Assembly (NCBI GenBank): GCA_004293445.1
Contig: RDYP01000009.1
Location: forward strand, 1 to 64,000
Source of the DNA: Verrucomicrobiota bacterium
GTDB taxonomy: Bacteria; Verrucomicrobiota; Verrucomicrobiia; Verrucomicrobiales; Akkermansiaceae
Reading direction: 5' to 3'
Length of the DNA stretch: 64,000 nt
Shown: piece by piece, positions 1-8,653 of the stretch
How the letters are laid out: each line of letters begins with the position of its first letter
How positions within the stretch are numbered: the first letter of the stretch is position 1
Program-made: the position numbers and the translations under genes
The notes under the pieces: generated by a model
What the model saw: only the letters and a program-made list of their open reading frames with translations
What the model was told of the DNA's origin: nothing
Database searches by the model: none

Positions 1-2
1 CG

Positions 3-188
3 TCATCTTTTTTTCATAGCAGAAACGAGCCTGACAGGTCGCTTCAACCCTTTCAACGCCGCCGGACGGAAACGCCGCGCAGCGGCTCTGTTCAACAAGG
101 CGTCGCACCACAATCCGCTACCCGTTCCGAGTCGGATTCGGAGGGTGGCGATAATCCTCAACCAGCATCGGAGCCGCGCCCTCGGTAG
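3..188 (+). CDS. 3' end of a small hypothetical protein with a repeat-type tail (partial, cut by the window edge)
   Basis: An open frame enters from the left edge and ends at TAG 186-188; no start codon is visible, so only the C-terminal ~61 residues are present. The last residues (QSATRSESDSEGGDNPQP) match the C-terminus of the next gene (QSATRPESKSEGSDKPQP), so two neighbouring genes end in the same hydrophilic tail. The rest is Arg/Gln/Pro-rich and I do not recognise a domain. It may be a true paralogous C-terminus, or a repeat that happens to be read in frame. Function unknown. Confidence 0.4.
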   Translation, partial: SSFFHSRNEPDRSLQPFQRRRTETPRSGSVQQGVAPQSATRSESDSEGGDNPQPASEPRPR

Positions 189-196
189 CGGATGTG
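109..196 (+). repeat. Imperfect palindromic 3'-end repeat, copy 1
   Basis: The left arm 109-122 (CACAATCCGCTACC) and right arm 184-196 (GGTAGCGGATGTG) are inverted repeats with one unpaired A; the inner ten bases pair perfectly. The body is repeated at 709-771 with about 84% identity by eye over 63 bases. It spans the stop codon of the upstream gene. The arrangement, a foldable repeat with an unpaired base at the 3' end of a small orphan gene, is reminiscent of cassette attachment sites, but no RYYYAAC/GTTRRRY core pair is visible. Confidence 0.55.
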
Positions 197-219
197 TGGA
201 CTTCGACGTTCTGCAAAAA

Positions 220-786
220 ATGAAAACCGCTCTGCTATTGTTCATCGTCACGGGGCATGCCTTCGCCGACGAAAAGATAAAGATGGAGCCCAGAGCGATC
301 CTTGACTTCTTCTATCCCAAGACCATAGGGGTGCGATCCGGTTTGGGCGATGTCGTTGATGCAGATGTCACCCGTAGATTCTACGAGGGCTGGAGCAAGC
401 AGACCTACTTGATTCGAGACACTGTAGTGATCACGGGAGATCAGGCACTTGCCCTATTTGCGGCAATCAAGTCCGGGACGAGCGACAATGATGCGACTAC
501 TGGATGGTCCGGCCACGATCCCCGCTATGGTGTCACGCTTTTCTTCAATTCAGACAAGACGCTGGTCACGACCTTCTGTTTCCAGAGTGACTCATGGATT
601 CGTCGCGATAATGGCCAATTCATCCGGTCGGAGATCACCAAGCCGAAGGATTTGGAGAAGCTGCTCAGGGGTCTGGATCCCAAACATGCAGAACAAGACG
701 GCACTGGGCAATCCGCTACTCGCCCCGAGTCGAAGTCGGAGGGTAGCGACAAACCTCAACCTGAATCGGAGGGTCTCTCCCAGTAG
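220..786 (+). CDS. Secreted hypothetical protein with repeat-type C-terminal tail
   Basis: The start is placed at ATG 220, because residues 1-16 (MKTALLLFIVTGHAFA) then form a short signal peptide with an AxA-like cleavage site; an in-frame ATG at 145 would put this inside the protein. The mature part (~150 residues) is soluble and not from a family I recognise. The last ~25 residues are the hydrophilic SATRPESKSEG-type tail shared with the gene upstream, so the tail looks like an addition to a separate domain. Exported orphan protein; role unknown. Confidence 0.6.
   Translation: MKTALLLFIVTGHAFADEKIKMEPRAILDFFYPKTIGVRSGLGDVVDADVTRRFYEGWSKQTYLIRDTVVITGDQALALFAAIKSGTSDNDATTGWSGHDPRYGVTLFFNSDKTLVTTFCFQSDSWIRRDNGQFIRSEITKPKDLEKLLRGLDPKHAEQDGTGQSATRPESKSEGSDKPQPESEGLSQ
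709..771 (+). repeat. 3'-end repeat, copy 2
   Basis: Second copy of the element at 111-173, lying in the same reading phase inside the 3' end of its gene. Its outer arms are weaker: CGCTACT near 715 can pair with AGTAGGG near the stop codon. Just downstream, TGTCAGGCC (about 789-797) and GGCTGACA (about 806-813) form another hairpin around a short T-rich loop. Two copies at the ends of consecutive genes argue for a spreading or cassette-linked element. Confidence 0.55.
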
Positions 787-827
787 GGGGTGTCAGGCCT
801 CATTGTTGGCTGACAGAAGATGAAGAA

Positions 828-1139
828 ATGAAATACGTCATTTACATCCTGATAATCCTTTGTGGTTTTCTTCCCCTGTTTCTCCATCGCACATGGTGGA
901 TCAGACCCGCGAGCCTCATCGTACTTGGCGTAATCAGCGTGTTCTACATGATGGCACTCCAGACCTCAGCCCGACTCGCCACAGCTAGAGAATATCAAGA
1001 GACAAAGAGAAATCCCTCGGAGGAATGGATGGACGCCACATACAAAACCCGAAGGATTATCGAGGGATACCATCCCATCGGAATACTTCTCTTCGCAGCC
1101 CTCATGGCTCTAGCGGGGAGACCAGAAAAGAAAAAATGA
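828..1139 (+). CDS. Small integral membrane protein, hypothetical
   Basis: This 103-residue protein has an N-terminal transmembrane segment (about residues 3-21), a second at about 28-46 (PASLIVLGVISVFYMMAL), a charged loop of ~35 residues rich in Lys/Glu/Arg, and a third hydrophobic stretch (about 85-97) before a basic tail ending in KKK. No family is recognised. It follows the repeat-tailed orphan by about 40 bases on the same strand but does not itself carry the repeat tail. Its amino-acid use differs from the housekeeping genes downstream, in keeping with an accessory region at this edge. Confidence 0.55.
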   Translation: MKYVIYILIILCGFLPLFLHRTWWIRPASLIVLGVISVFYMMALQTSARLATAREYQETKRNPSEEWMDATYKTRRIIEGYHPIGILLFAALMALAGRPEKKK

Positions 1140-1215
1140 AGACTTAACGTTCTTGGCGTATCGACAAGGGGGGTGGGAACTTGACGGGTTCGGGCCTGTG
1201 GCGTGGGGTGAGTTC

Positions 1216-2484
1216 ATGCATGCGCTTTCCGCATCTTTTTTCCTTCAGATGGCCGTGATCCTCGTCGCTTGTCGCCTTGTGGGGATGGTGGCGAGGAAGC
1301 TGGGCCAACCGCAGGTGGTCGGGGAAATGATCGCGGGAGTGCTGCTGGGACCTTCGCTGTTGGGGCAGCTTTGGCCGGGCGCGGCGGAGTGGATTTTCAC
1401 CAAGGAATCCCGCAGCATTCTTTACGTCGGGGCGCAGCTGGGAGTGGGGCTCTACATGTTCCTGGTCGGTCTGGAATTTCGCACGGACCATTTCCGCAGC
1501 CGTGCGCGCAGCGCGGCCTGTGTATCGATCGCCGGGATGCTGGTGCCCTTTCTTCTGGGGGCGTTGTTGGTGCCGTGGTTGCGAGAGGTGCCGGGGATTT
1601 TTTCGCCGAAGCTCCGTCATTTCGAGGCGGCCTTGTTTCTTGGCGCGGCGATCGCGATCACGGCGTTTCCGATGCTTGCCCGGATCATTTCGGAGCGCGG
1701 GCTATCGGGCACGCCGCTGGGGACTCTGGCCTTGGCGGCCGGGGCCATCGACGATGCGGCGGCGTGGTGCGTGCTGGCGGTGGTGTTGGCGACCTTTGGC
1801 GCCTCGCAGCCGATGGTGGTCGGCGGGTTCACGATCGGTGCCGAGCTGGTGGCGATCGGAGGCTCCTTGCTCTACGGGATCGTTGCGCTGACGATCGGAA
1901 AGAGGTTGCTTGCTGGGCTGGGTCGGCGGGCGGAGCGAGATGCCGGGGTTTCGGATGCCATGCTGGCCGTGGTGTTGGCGCTGTTCTGCCTGGCGGCGTG
2001 GTATGCGGACATCATCGGGGTGCACGCGGTGTTCGGCGGCTTCATCCTCGGAATTGCGATGCCGCGCGGGGTCTTTGCCGACGACATTCGAAAGAAGCTC
2101 GAGCCCTTTGCGGTGGTTTTCCTATTGCCGATGTTTTTCACCTTTTCCGGTCTCAATACCCAGCTCGACCTGTTGGTCGATCCGCGCTTGCTGCTGGTCG
2201 GCGGGGCGATTCTGTTGGCTTCGATGCTTGGAAAGTTCGTCGCCTGTTGGGCGGCGGCCCGCTTGAATGGCGAGGACAGCGCCACGGCGCTGGCGGTGGG
2301 GACTTTGATGAATGCCCGTGGGTTGATGGAACTCATCATCATCAATATCGGCCTCCAGCACGGGATCATCGGTGAGGCCTTGTTCTCGATCCTCGTGATG
2401 ATGGCGATCGTCACCACGCTGATGGCCACGCCCCTTTTCGAGCGGGTGTACGGGCGAAAAATGCCGCGTGGATCGTCGGTCTGA
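1216..2484 (+). CDS. CPA2-family cation:proton antiporter (KefB/NapA-like)
   Basis: A 422-residue inner-membrane protein with 12-13 hydrophobic segments over its whole length, typical of monovalent cation/proton antiporters. Family signatures are visible: GQPQVVGEMIAGVLLGPSLLG near the N-terminus, and AGAIDDAAAW, where the paired Asp of CPA2 exchangers carries out cation/proton exchange. There is no C-terminal TrkA-N/RCK domain, so it is a short form without the nucleotide-binding regulator of KefB/KefC. ATG 1216 is preferred (GGGGTGAG just upstream); an upstream TTG at 1153 is in frame but would add a non-conserved leader. It stands alone and probably serves pH or Na+/K+ homeostasis. Confidence 0.85.
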   Translation: MHALSASFFLQMAVILVACRLVGMVARKLGQPQVVGEMIAGVLLGPSLLGQLWPGAAEWIFTKESRSILYVGAQLGVGLYMFLVGLEFRTDHFRSRARSAACVSIAGMLVPFLLGALLVPWLREVPGIFSPKLRHFEAALFLGAAIAITAFPMLARIISERGLSGTPLGTLALAAGAIDDAAAWCVLAVVLATFGASQPMVVGGFTIGAELVAIGGSLLYGIVALTIGKRLLAGLGRRAERDAGVSDAMLAVVLALFCLAAWYADIIGVHAVFGGFILGIAMPRGVFADDIRKKLEPFAVVFLLPMFFTFSGLNTQLDLLVDPRLLLVGGAILLASMLGKFVACWAAARLNGEDSATALAVGTLMNARGLMELIIINIGLQHGIIGEALFSILVMMAIVTTLMATPLFERVYGRKMPRGSSV

Positions 2485-2555
2485 GGGGCTCCGGTGGATT
2501 TTCCAGAGACAAAGTTGCACCCCCGGCGGTTTTACGGGACAAGACTGCCAGCCGA

Positions 2556-4265
2556 ATGACTGATTTGTTGATCGATCCCGCCCGTCGGAGCGGATGCCAG
2601 GATTTGGAAAAGCTCGGGGAAGTGCTGGAAGGCGCTGCCGCGCGGCAGCGTTCGCCGATCGATGACGTGCTGGACGCGGGGGTGGTGGATGAGGAGCCCT
2701 ACATGCGCGAGTTGGCGGCCGAGCTGGGCATGGAATGGCTGGAGAGCATCCCTCAGGCCGAGGCCCCGCTGCCACTGCGCGAGGCCTGTGGACCGCGAAT
2801 CGCGCTGCGGCATCGGTTGCTGCCGGTCGCGATCATCGATGAAGAAGGCGCGCGTCGTTTGAAACTGGCGACCTTCGATCCCTTCAATCTCGTCGCCCGT
2901 CAGGCGGTGGCGCAAGAGATCGAGCTGCCGGTGGAATGGTGCGTTGCTTCCCGTCGGCGGATTCATGAGTCGCTGCGCCGGCTTTACGGGGTGGGTGCGG
3001 ATACCTTCGAGCAGATCTTGGAGGGTCGGGAGCTCGACTACGACAACCTCGAAGGACACGACGAGGCGAACGTGATCGACGCCGATGAGGACGAGGAGGC
3101 AAGCGTGGTCAAGTTCGTCAACCAGATCATCCGCGAGGCACTGGAACAGAGGGCGACCGACATTCACGTCGAGCCTCTTTCGAACAATCTGCGGATTCGC
3201 TATCGGATCGATGGTCGCTTGTTAGAAGTCACGGTGCCGGAGAACATCAAGGCGCTGCAAAGTTCGGTGATTGCTCGTTTGAAGATCATGTCGCGGCTGG
3301 ACATCGCCGAACGCCGCTTGCCGCAGGACGGCCGCATCAATTTGCAGTTCGAAGGGCAGACGATCGATGTCCGCGTTGCCACGGTGCCGACGGTGGAGGG
3401 CGAGAGCGTCTCACTGCGTTTGCTGAACCAGGAGAAGTTCAATCTCGACCGTCTCGGGATGGAGCCGCACGTGCGGAAGAAGATCGAGAGTCTGCTGCAC
3501 CTCTCCAACGGGATCATCCTCATCACCGGGCCCACGGGTTCGGGAAAATCGACCAGCCTTTACTCCTTCCTGACGGAGATCAACCACCCGGACCGCCGGA
3601 TTGTGACGATCGAGGATCCGGTGGAAAACAAGCTGCCCGGGGTGATGCAGATTGCCGTGAAGTCGGACATCGGGCTGACCTTCGCGGCGGGTCTGCGGTC
3701 GATCCTGCGCGCCGATCCGAACGTCGTGATGATCGGGGAGATCCGGGATCTCGAGACCGCGGAGATTGCGATTCGCGCTTCGTTGACCGGTCATTTAGTG
3801 TTTTCGACGCTGCACACGAACGACGCGCTTGGGGGCATCAGCCGCCTGATCGACATGGGGGTGGAGCCTTTCCTCGTGTCCGCTGCGGTCCGTGCCTTCT
3901 TGGCCCAGCGTCTGGTGCGAAAGCTCTGTCCGCACTGCAAGAAGCCGCATGAACTGAGTTTTGACGCGCGTCGTGAGCTTGGCATTCCGATGAATTTGGA
4001 AGGTCAGGCCTATGCTGCCAACGGGTGCGATCGCTGCCGGAACACCGGTTATCAGGGGCGGCTTGCGATTTACGAAGTGGTGGTGCTAAGTCAAGCGATG
4101 CAGGACATGGTGGCCCATGGTGCCAGTCAGCCCGATATCCGGGCGCAGTCGGTCAAGGAGGGTTTCGTCCCGATGCGCGGCTACGGCTGGATCAAGGTGA
4201 TGCAGGGATTGACCACGGTGGAGGAAGTCATCTCGGTGACCTCCACGGACGTCGCGACCGAGTGA
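2556..4265 (+). CDS. GspE/PilB-family secretion or pilus assembly ATPase
   Basis: A 569-residue hexameric motor ATPase for type IV pilus or type II secretion assembly. Residues 1-150 form an MshEN/GspE-N-like domain. The core has Walker A GPTGSGKS at 325-332, an Asp box (TIEDP, 351-355), Walker B VVMIGEIRD (390-398) and a His box (HLVFSTLHTND, 413-423). A tetracysteine zinc motif follows (CPHC at 458-461 and CDRC about 30 residues later), typical of PilB/GspE and absent from PilT. The inner-membrane platform gene starts 19 bases downstream. Prepilin and secretin genes are not in the window, so pilus versus secretion cannot be decided. Confidence 0.93.
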   Translation: MTDLLIDPARRSGCQDLEKLGEVLEGAAARQRSPIDDVLDAGVVDEEPYMRELAAELGMEWLESIPQAEAPLPLREACGPRIALRHRLLPVAIIDEEGARRLKLATFDPFNLVARQAVAQEIELPVEWCVASRRRIHESLRRLYGVGADTFEQILEGRELDYDNLEGHDEANVIDADEDEEASVVKFVNQIIREALEQRATDIHVEPLSNNLRIRYRIDGRLLEVTVPENIKALQSSVIARLKIMSRLDIAERRLPQDGRINLQFEGQTIDVRVATVPTVEGESVSLRLLNQEKFNLDRLGMEPHVRKKIESLLHLSNGIILITGPTGSGKSTSLYSFLTEINHPDRRIVTIEDPVENKLPGVMQIAVKSDIGLTFAAGLRSILRADPNVVMIGEIRDLETAEIAIRASLTGHLVFSTLHTNDALGGISRLIDMGVEPFLVSAAVRAFLAQRLVRKLCPHCKKPHELSFDARRELGIPMNLEGQAYAANGCDRCRNTGYQGRLAIYEVVVLSQAMQDMVAHGASQPDIRAQSVKEGFVPMRGYGWIKVMQGLTTVEEVISVTSTDVATE

Positions 4266-4284
4266 GTATCCGAAACGAACGACC

Positions 4285-5607
4285 GTGCCACTTTTCGCCT
4301 ACAAAGCCCTGAGTTCCTCCGGCGGTATCCAGACCGGGGAGGTGGATGCCGCGGATCGGCCGGAAGCCCTGCGCGTGCTGGATCGCCGCGGCTTGCAGCC
4401 GGTTAGCCTGAAGGAGTCGGCCGGGGCAGCGAAGCTCGCGGCGAAGGCGCCGGTCAAGTCACCGGCGACTCCGAAGGCCGAGCCCGTGGTGGCAAAGGCT
4501 CCGGTCAAGCGTTCGGGCAAGGCGGCCGCGAAGGACGTCGTGGACAACACGCCTGACGGCCCGCTGAAGCTGAAGCGGGCGGAAGTGATCATGTTCACCG
4601 AGGAGCTCTCCGACATGCTTGCGGCCGGACTTCAGCTCGAGCCGGCCCTGAAGTCGATGGAATCGCGGCAGGAGCTGGGTGGGCTGAAAGATGTGGCGAG
4701 TCGAATCCGGCAACTGGTGCGGGACGGCATGAATTTTTCGACCGCCTTGAAGCGCGTCAGTCCGAGTTTCGGCCCGCTTTACTGCTCGCTGGCTGCGGCA
4801 GGCGAGGCATCGGGTGCGCTGGACACGATTCTCAAGCGCCAGGCTCACTACCTCAAAACTCTGGCGGATCTGCAGGCGCGCCTGATTTTGGCGATGATTT
4901 ACCCGGCCTTCCTGGTGCTGGCCGGCATCGGGGTTTCGATCGTCTTTGTCACCACGCTGATTCCTCAGCTGACCACGCTGATCGAGAGCACGCCGGGCGG
5001 CAAGTTGCCCGGGCCGATCAAGCTGATGGTGGGGGCGACCGACCTGCTCAAGAACTACTGGTACATCATCCTGATCGTGCTGGTCGCGGCGCTCTTGTTT
5101 TTCAAGGCGTGGAAGGACAATCCGGCCAACACCTTGACCTGGGATCGTTTCAAGCTGCGTGCGCCGTTGATGGGTCCGGTGGTGGCGAGTCGTTTCTACG
5201 TCCAGTTCCTGGAAACGATGGCGAACTTGGCTGGCAACGGGCTCCCGCTGCTGCGGGCCTTGGAGCTTTCGCGCGATGCGACTCAGAACCTCGCGCTGCG
5301 CGGGGAGCTGAACACTGTGATCGATCAGGTGGGTGACGGGCGGGCCTTTTCCAAGGCGCTGATCCGTACCGGGGCTTTCCCGGCGCTGCTGATCGACATG
5401 GTTTCGGTGGGGGAGCAGACCGGCAAGTTAGACGTCTCGCTGCGCCGGGCGGCGGAGCGCTACGACAAGGAACTCGACAAGAGCTTGTCGCGGATCATGG
5501 CGCTCATCATGCCGACCATCCTGATCATCATGGCCAGTTTGATCGGCACCATGGCCTATCTCATGATCACCGCGATCTTCCAGACGATCAAGAACCTGGG
5601 AGCTTGA
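4285..5607 (+). CDS. GspF/PilC-family inner-membrane platform protein
   Basis: A 440-residue partner of the preceding ATPase. The N-terminus (PLFAYKALSSSGGIQTGEVDA) is the canonical start of GspF/PilC proteins and supports the GTG at 4285. Two T2SSF domains follow (about 95-220 and 300-425), with transmembrane segments near 205-230, 255-275 and 405-430. Between the N-terminal motif and the first domain, about residues 47-85 form an Ala/Lys/Pro-rich linker (repeated APVK units) that is longer than usual for the family. The protein anchors the motor at the inner membrane. Confidence 0.92.
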   Translation: MPLFAYKALSSSGGIQTGEVDAADRPEALRVLDRRGLQPVSLKESAGAAKLAAKAPVKSPATPKAEPVVAKAPVKRSGKAAAKDVVDNTPDGPLKLKRAEVIMFTEELSDMLAAGLQLEPALKSMESRQELGGLKDVASRIRQLVRDGMNFSTALKRVSPSFGPLYCSLAAAGEASGALDTILKRQAHYLKTLADLQARLILAMIYPAFLVLAGIGVSIVFVTTLIPQLTTLIESTPGGKLPGPIKLMVGATDLLKNYWYIILIVLVAALLFFKAWKDNPANTLTWDRFKLRAPLMGPVVASRFYVQFLETMANLAGNGLPLLRALELSRDATQNLALRGELNTVIDQVGDGRAFSKALIRTGAFPALLIDMVSVGEQTGKLDVSLRRAAERYDKELDKSLSRIMALIMPTILIIMASLIGTMAYLMITAIFQTIKNLGA

Positions 5608-5640
5608 TCGGAGAAGGATTCGTCCCGGTCGGGGTGTGTT

Positions 5641-6654
5641 TCAATCGCAGCCGCAGCAGGAAGCGGGTGCCGGATTCAGGGGGCGCTCGTCTTCACAGGC
5701 CGGAGCGGCCATCGCCGGGTTCGGGGCTAGGGTGCCGAGTCCGAGTTTCGCAAGCAGGGCGCGGTCCGCCTCGATGGCCGGGTTTTTCGCAGTAAGGAGC
5801 TTGTCGCCGTAGAAGATCGAATTCGCGCCAGCGAAGTAGCAGAGGGCTTGGGTCTCGTCCGACATGCGGGTGCGTCCTGCGGAGAGGCGGACCTTTGCCT
5901 TGGGCACGGCGATGCGGGTGACGGCGATCATGCGAGCGACATCGAAGCCGTCGACCGCGTCCTTGCCTTCGAGCGGGGTGCCGGGCATGGGCATCAGGGA
6001 ATTGATCGGCACGCTTTCGGGTTGCGGATTGAACTCGGAAATGACTTCCAGCATTTTCAGGCGGTCGTCCGTGGTTTCCCCGAGGCCGAGGATGCCGCCG
6101 CAGCAGACCGACATCCCGGCGTCCTGGGCGTGGCGGATGGTGCGCAGGCGATCGTCGTAAGTATGGGTGGTGACGATGTTGGGATAATGCTCCGGCGAGG
6201 TGTCGAGATTGTGGTTGTAGGCGGTCACTCCCGCTTCCTTGAGCGCCTTCGCTTCATCGGGCCCGAGCTCGCCCAAGGTGACGCAGACTTCCATGCCGAG
6301 GGTGGAAACGTCGCGGACGATATCGAGCACCTGCTCGAAGCGCTGGGTTCCGCCGCGGACACCGCGCCAGGCGGCTCCCATGCAGAATCGGGTCGAGCCC
6401 GTATCGCGTGCGGCCTTGGCGCGTTCCATGATGGCGTCCTTGCTCATCAGGCGTTCCGCTTCCACGCCGGAATTGTAGCGGGCGGACTGGGCGCAGTAGG
6501 AGCAGTCCTCCGAGCAGCCGCCGGTTTTGATGGAGAGGAGGGTGCAAAGTTGGACCTCGTTCTCGGGCCAGTGGGCCTCGTGCACGGCGCGGGCCTGCTG
6601 GAGGAGTTCGAAGAAAGGCAGGGAGTGGAGGCGCTTGAGTTCGGCGAAGAGCAT
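5641..6654 (-). CDS. bioB: Biotin synthase (radical SAM)
   Basis: A 337-residue BioB. It inserts sulfur into dethiobiotin, the last step of biotin synthesis, using a radical-SAM [4Fe-4S] cluster and a second FeS cluster as sulfur donor. The cluster motif is C47xxxC51xxC54 in KTGGCSEDCSYCAQSARY. Downstream are the conserved YNHNLDTSPEHY stretch and the SAGRTRMSDETQALCYFAGANSIF region. The protein ends in Cys-rich CCGCD. The ATG at 6654 gives the conserved MLFAELKRLH start; the frame stays open upstream but that part is not BioB-like. It converges with the GspF gene; no other bio genes are nearby. Confidence 0.95.
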   Translation of the reverse strand: MLFAELKRLHSLPFFELLQQARAVHEAHWPENEVQLCTLLSIKTGGCSEDCSYCAQSARYNSGVEAERLMSKDAIMERAKAARDTGSTRFCMGAAWRGVRGGTQRFEQVLDIVRDVSTLGMEVCVTLGELGPDEAKALKEAGVTAYNHNLDTSPEHYPNIVTTHTYDDRLRTIRHAQDAGMSVCCGGILGLGETTDDRLKMLEVISEFNPQPESVPINSLMPMPGTPLEGKDAVDGFDVARMIAVTRIAVPKAKVRLSAGRTRMSDETQALCYFAGANSIFYGDKLLTAKNPAIEADRALLAKLGLGTLAPNPAMAAPACEDERPLNPAPASCCGCD

Positions 6655-6710
6655 GGGAAGAGAGGGATTTGGATACGGGAATGCTGAGCGATTGAAAGAC
6701 TGAAAGCGGC

Positions 6711-7379
6711 TTATCGGACCCAGCCGACCCCGATCGGGAGTTGGCCGTGGCCGACGAGGGTGTAGTCGGTCTTGCCGCGGGCACCTTCGAGTTTGACGCC
6801 CGTGTGCTTCTTCCAAGTTTTGCTCATGCTTTGGCCGGTGTGGCAGCCCCAGCTTTTGCAATAGGCGTTTTTGGCGAAGATGGAGGAGCGGATTTTTCCG
6901 AGGTCGCGCTCGTGAAGCCAGACGGTGGAGGCGGCCATGATGGGGCCGCTGTAGTCGAGGAGGAAGCAGTGGCGGTTCGAGTGGCCGAAGTAGTCGAAGC
7001 TCTGGACGGACCCTCGCGGGCGGTGATTGAGGGCGTCGATGATGTCCGTGGTGCTCTCGACCCAGATCAGGCTGGCATTGCGTTTGCGGGCGAGGTCGCT
7101 GATCCAGGTGGTGTAGGGCTTGCTGTCCTCGATGCCACGATCCTGATAGCCGCTGCGATAGACGATCCAGACGATGGGGCTGTTTTCGCCGTAGGCTTGG
7201 CGGATTTCGGCCATCCGCAGGGTGGAGGCGCGGATGAAGTTGGCCCACCATCGGTCATGCTGGTCGCGCGGGATGCGGAGGTCCTCCCATTTCCGCAGCG
7301 CGGGGCCGCCGGTCAGGATCACATGGTCGGCGGATGCGAAAGAGAGCAGCGCGAGAAAACTGAGCAGGACGAGGCGCAT
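6711..7379 (-). CDS. Secreted hypothetical protein
   Basis: A 222-residue protein with a clear signal peptide (MRLVLLSFLALLSFASA). The mature part begins DHVILTGGPALRKWEDLR, with a conserved-looking Arg/Asp/Trp-rich segment and a central SFDYFGHSNRHCFLLDYSG stretch. It holds several Cys residues, including CKSWGCHTGQSMS, which could form disulphides. The His/Asp pattern (FGHSN and H in VGHGQ) could be catalytic, but I do not recognise the family. It sits 56 bases upstream of bioB on the same strand, with no evident link to biotin synthesis. Likely periplasmic. Confidence 0.65.
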   Translation of the reverse strand: MRLVLLSFLALLSFASADHVILTGGPALRKWEDLRIPRDQHDRWWANFIRASTLRMAEIRQAYGENSPIVWIVYRSGYQDRGIEDSKPYTTWISDLARKRNASLIWVESTTDIIDALNHRPRGSVQSFDYFGHSNRHCFLLDYSGPIMAASTVWLHERDLGKIRSSIFAKNAYCKSWGCHTGQSMSKTWKKHTGVKLEGARGKTDYTLVGHGQLPIGVGWVR

Positions 7380-7423
7380 CGGGCGGAGTGTAGGGGCGGG
7401 AGTCGGGCTGGCAATACCGGGGC

Positions 7424-8560
7424 TCAGAGCACTTGGGCCATTTTTTCCAGACCTTCGAGCATCCGGGCACGTGGGCAGCCGAAATTGAAGCGGATCCAAC
7501 CGGGCCAGCCGAAGTAGGCACCGTCGGAAAGGAAGAGTCCGGCTTTTTGCTCGAAGTGTTGGGCGGGGTTCTCCACGCCCATGCCGCGGGCATCGATCCA
7601 TGCGAGGTAGGTGGCCTCGGCGGGGACGAGCTTGAGAGCGGGCATGCGATCGGCGATGAAGCGCTCGAGGGTGGCGCGGTTTTCGCGGAGGTAGGCGAGG
7701 AGCTGCTGGCGCCAGGATTCGCCATGGCGGTAAGCGGCCTCGGCGGCGTAGTAGGAAAGGGCGTTGATTTCCGAAAGAGTGTGGCCGCGTTGGGCGCTGA
7801 AGCGGCGTCGCAGCGAGTCGTCGGGGATGACTGCGAAGGCGTAACCGAGGCCGGCGATGTTCCAAGTCTTGCTGGGTGAGAGCAGGGTGATGCTGCGCTG
7901 GCGGAGCGCGTCGGGCAGCTCGAGCGCTGAGAAGTGCGGCGTCTGTGCGGGGTCGAGGATGAGGTCGCAGTGGATCTCGTCGGAGACGAGCACGAGATCG
8001 TGCCGTTGGCAGAAGAGGGCGAGTTGTTCGACTTCGGCGCGTGAAAAGGCGCGGCCAAGGGGGTTTTGCGGGTTGCAGAGGAGGAAGACTTTGGTCTGCG
8101 GGGTGACGGCGGCTTCCATGGCGACCCAGTCGAAAGTCCAGCGGCCGTCGATTTCGATGTGGTCGACGCTGATCAGCGAGGCGGGACCGTCGTGATGGAC
8201 GCCGATGAAGGGCGGGTAAACCGGAGTGCAGGTCATCAGAGCCTCGCCCGCTTGGCAGAAGGCGCGGCCGGCGAGGGAGAGGGCGGGGACGAGACCGACA
8301 AGGTGGATGATTTGGTCGCGAGGGATCGTCACACCCCGTTGCCCGGCCAGGTAGAGTTCGATGGCTTGGTGGAGTCCTTCGTGGGGCTGTGCGTAGCCGA
8401 AGACGCCGTGGTCGACCCGCGTGTGAAGGGCAGACAGGATTTCCGGGGCTGAGGCGAAGTCCATGTCCGCGACCCAGAAGGGGTCGAGTTCCGGGCGGCG
8501 GTCGTATTTGATGCAGCCGGTGCCGCGGCGGACGATCGGGGCGTCAAAGTCGTAAGTCAC
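7424..8560 (-). CDS. MalY/PatB-family PLP C-S lyase (cystathionine beta-lyase type)
   Basis: A 378-residue fold-type I PLP enzyme of the MalY/PatB group, which cleaves cystathionine or other cysteine S-conjugates. The N-terminus reads DFD..I.RRGTGCIKYD as in the family. Asp194 in VSDEIHCDL contacts the PLP pyridine nitrogen and Lys231 in SPSKTWNIAGLGYAF forms the Schiff base. NPQNPLGR (about 163-170) is the NPHNPxGR-like motif. The start is GTG at 8560. It probably works in sulfur amino-acid metabolism; the alternative is a general aromatic/alanine aminotransferase, but the MalY hallmarks are strong. Confidence 0.88.
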   Translation of the reverse strand: MTYDFDAPIVRRGTGCIKYDRRPELDPFWVADMDFASAPEILSALHTRVDHGVFGYAQPHEGLHQAIELYLAGQRGVTIPRDQIIHLVGLVPALSLAGRAFCQAGEALMTCTPVYPPFIGVHHDGPASLISVDHIEIDGRWTFDWVAMEAAVTPQTKVFLLCNPQNPLGRAFSRAEVEQLALFCQRHDLVLVSDEIHCDLILDPAQTPHFSALELPDALRQRSITLLSPSKTWNIAGLGYAFAVIPDDSLRRRFSAQRGHTLSEINALSYYAAEAAYRHGESWRQQLLAYLRENRATLERFIADRMPALKLVPAEATYLAWIDARGMGVENPAQHFEQKAGLFLSDGAYFGWPGWIRFNFGCPRARMLEGLEKMAQVL

Positions 8561-8653
8561 GGTGGGGTTTTAGGTCGTGGGAGCGTGCTGACAAGCCGTG
8601 ATGGCGGCGGAGTTTGGGCTGGTCACGGCGGGCGGGCGGCGTATGGTGCCGGC

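Noticed and set aside
1142-1155. ACTTAAC-GTT resembling an integron core site
   Set aside because: RYYYAAC occurs by chance about once per kilobase and no partner GTTRRRY or hairpin is present at the right distance.
2490-2545. Sequence resembling insertion-sequence ends (TTTTCCAGAGACAA and TTTTACGGGACAA in tandem)
   Set aside because: The repeats are short and imperfect, there is no transposase or target duplication nearby, and I cannot match it safely to a known IS family.
6655-7251. N-terminal extension of the biotin synthase frame
   Set aside because: The extra ~200 residues are Arg/His/Pro-rich, overlap a separate secreted-protein gene in another frame, and BioB has its normal start at 6654.
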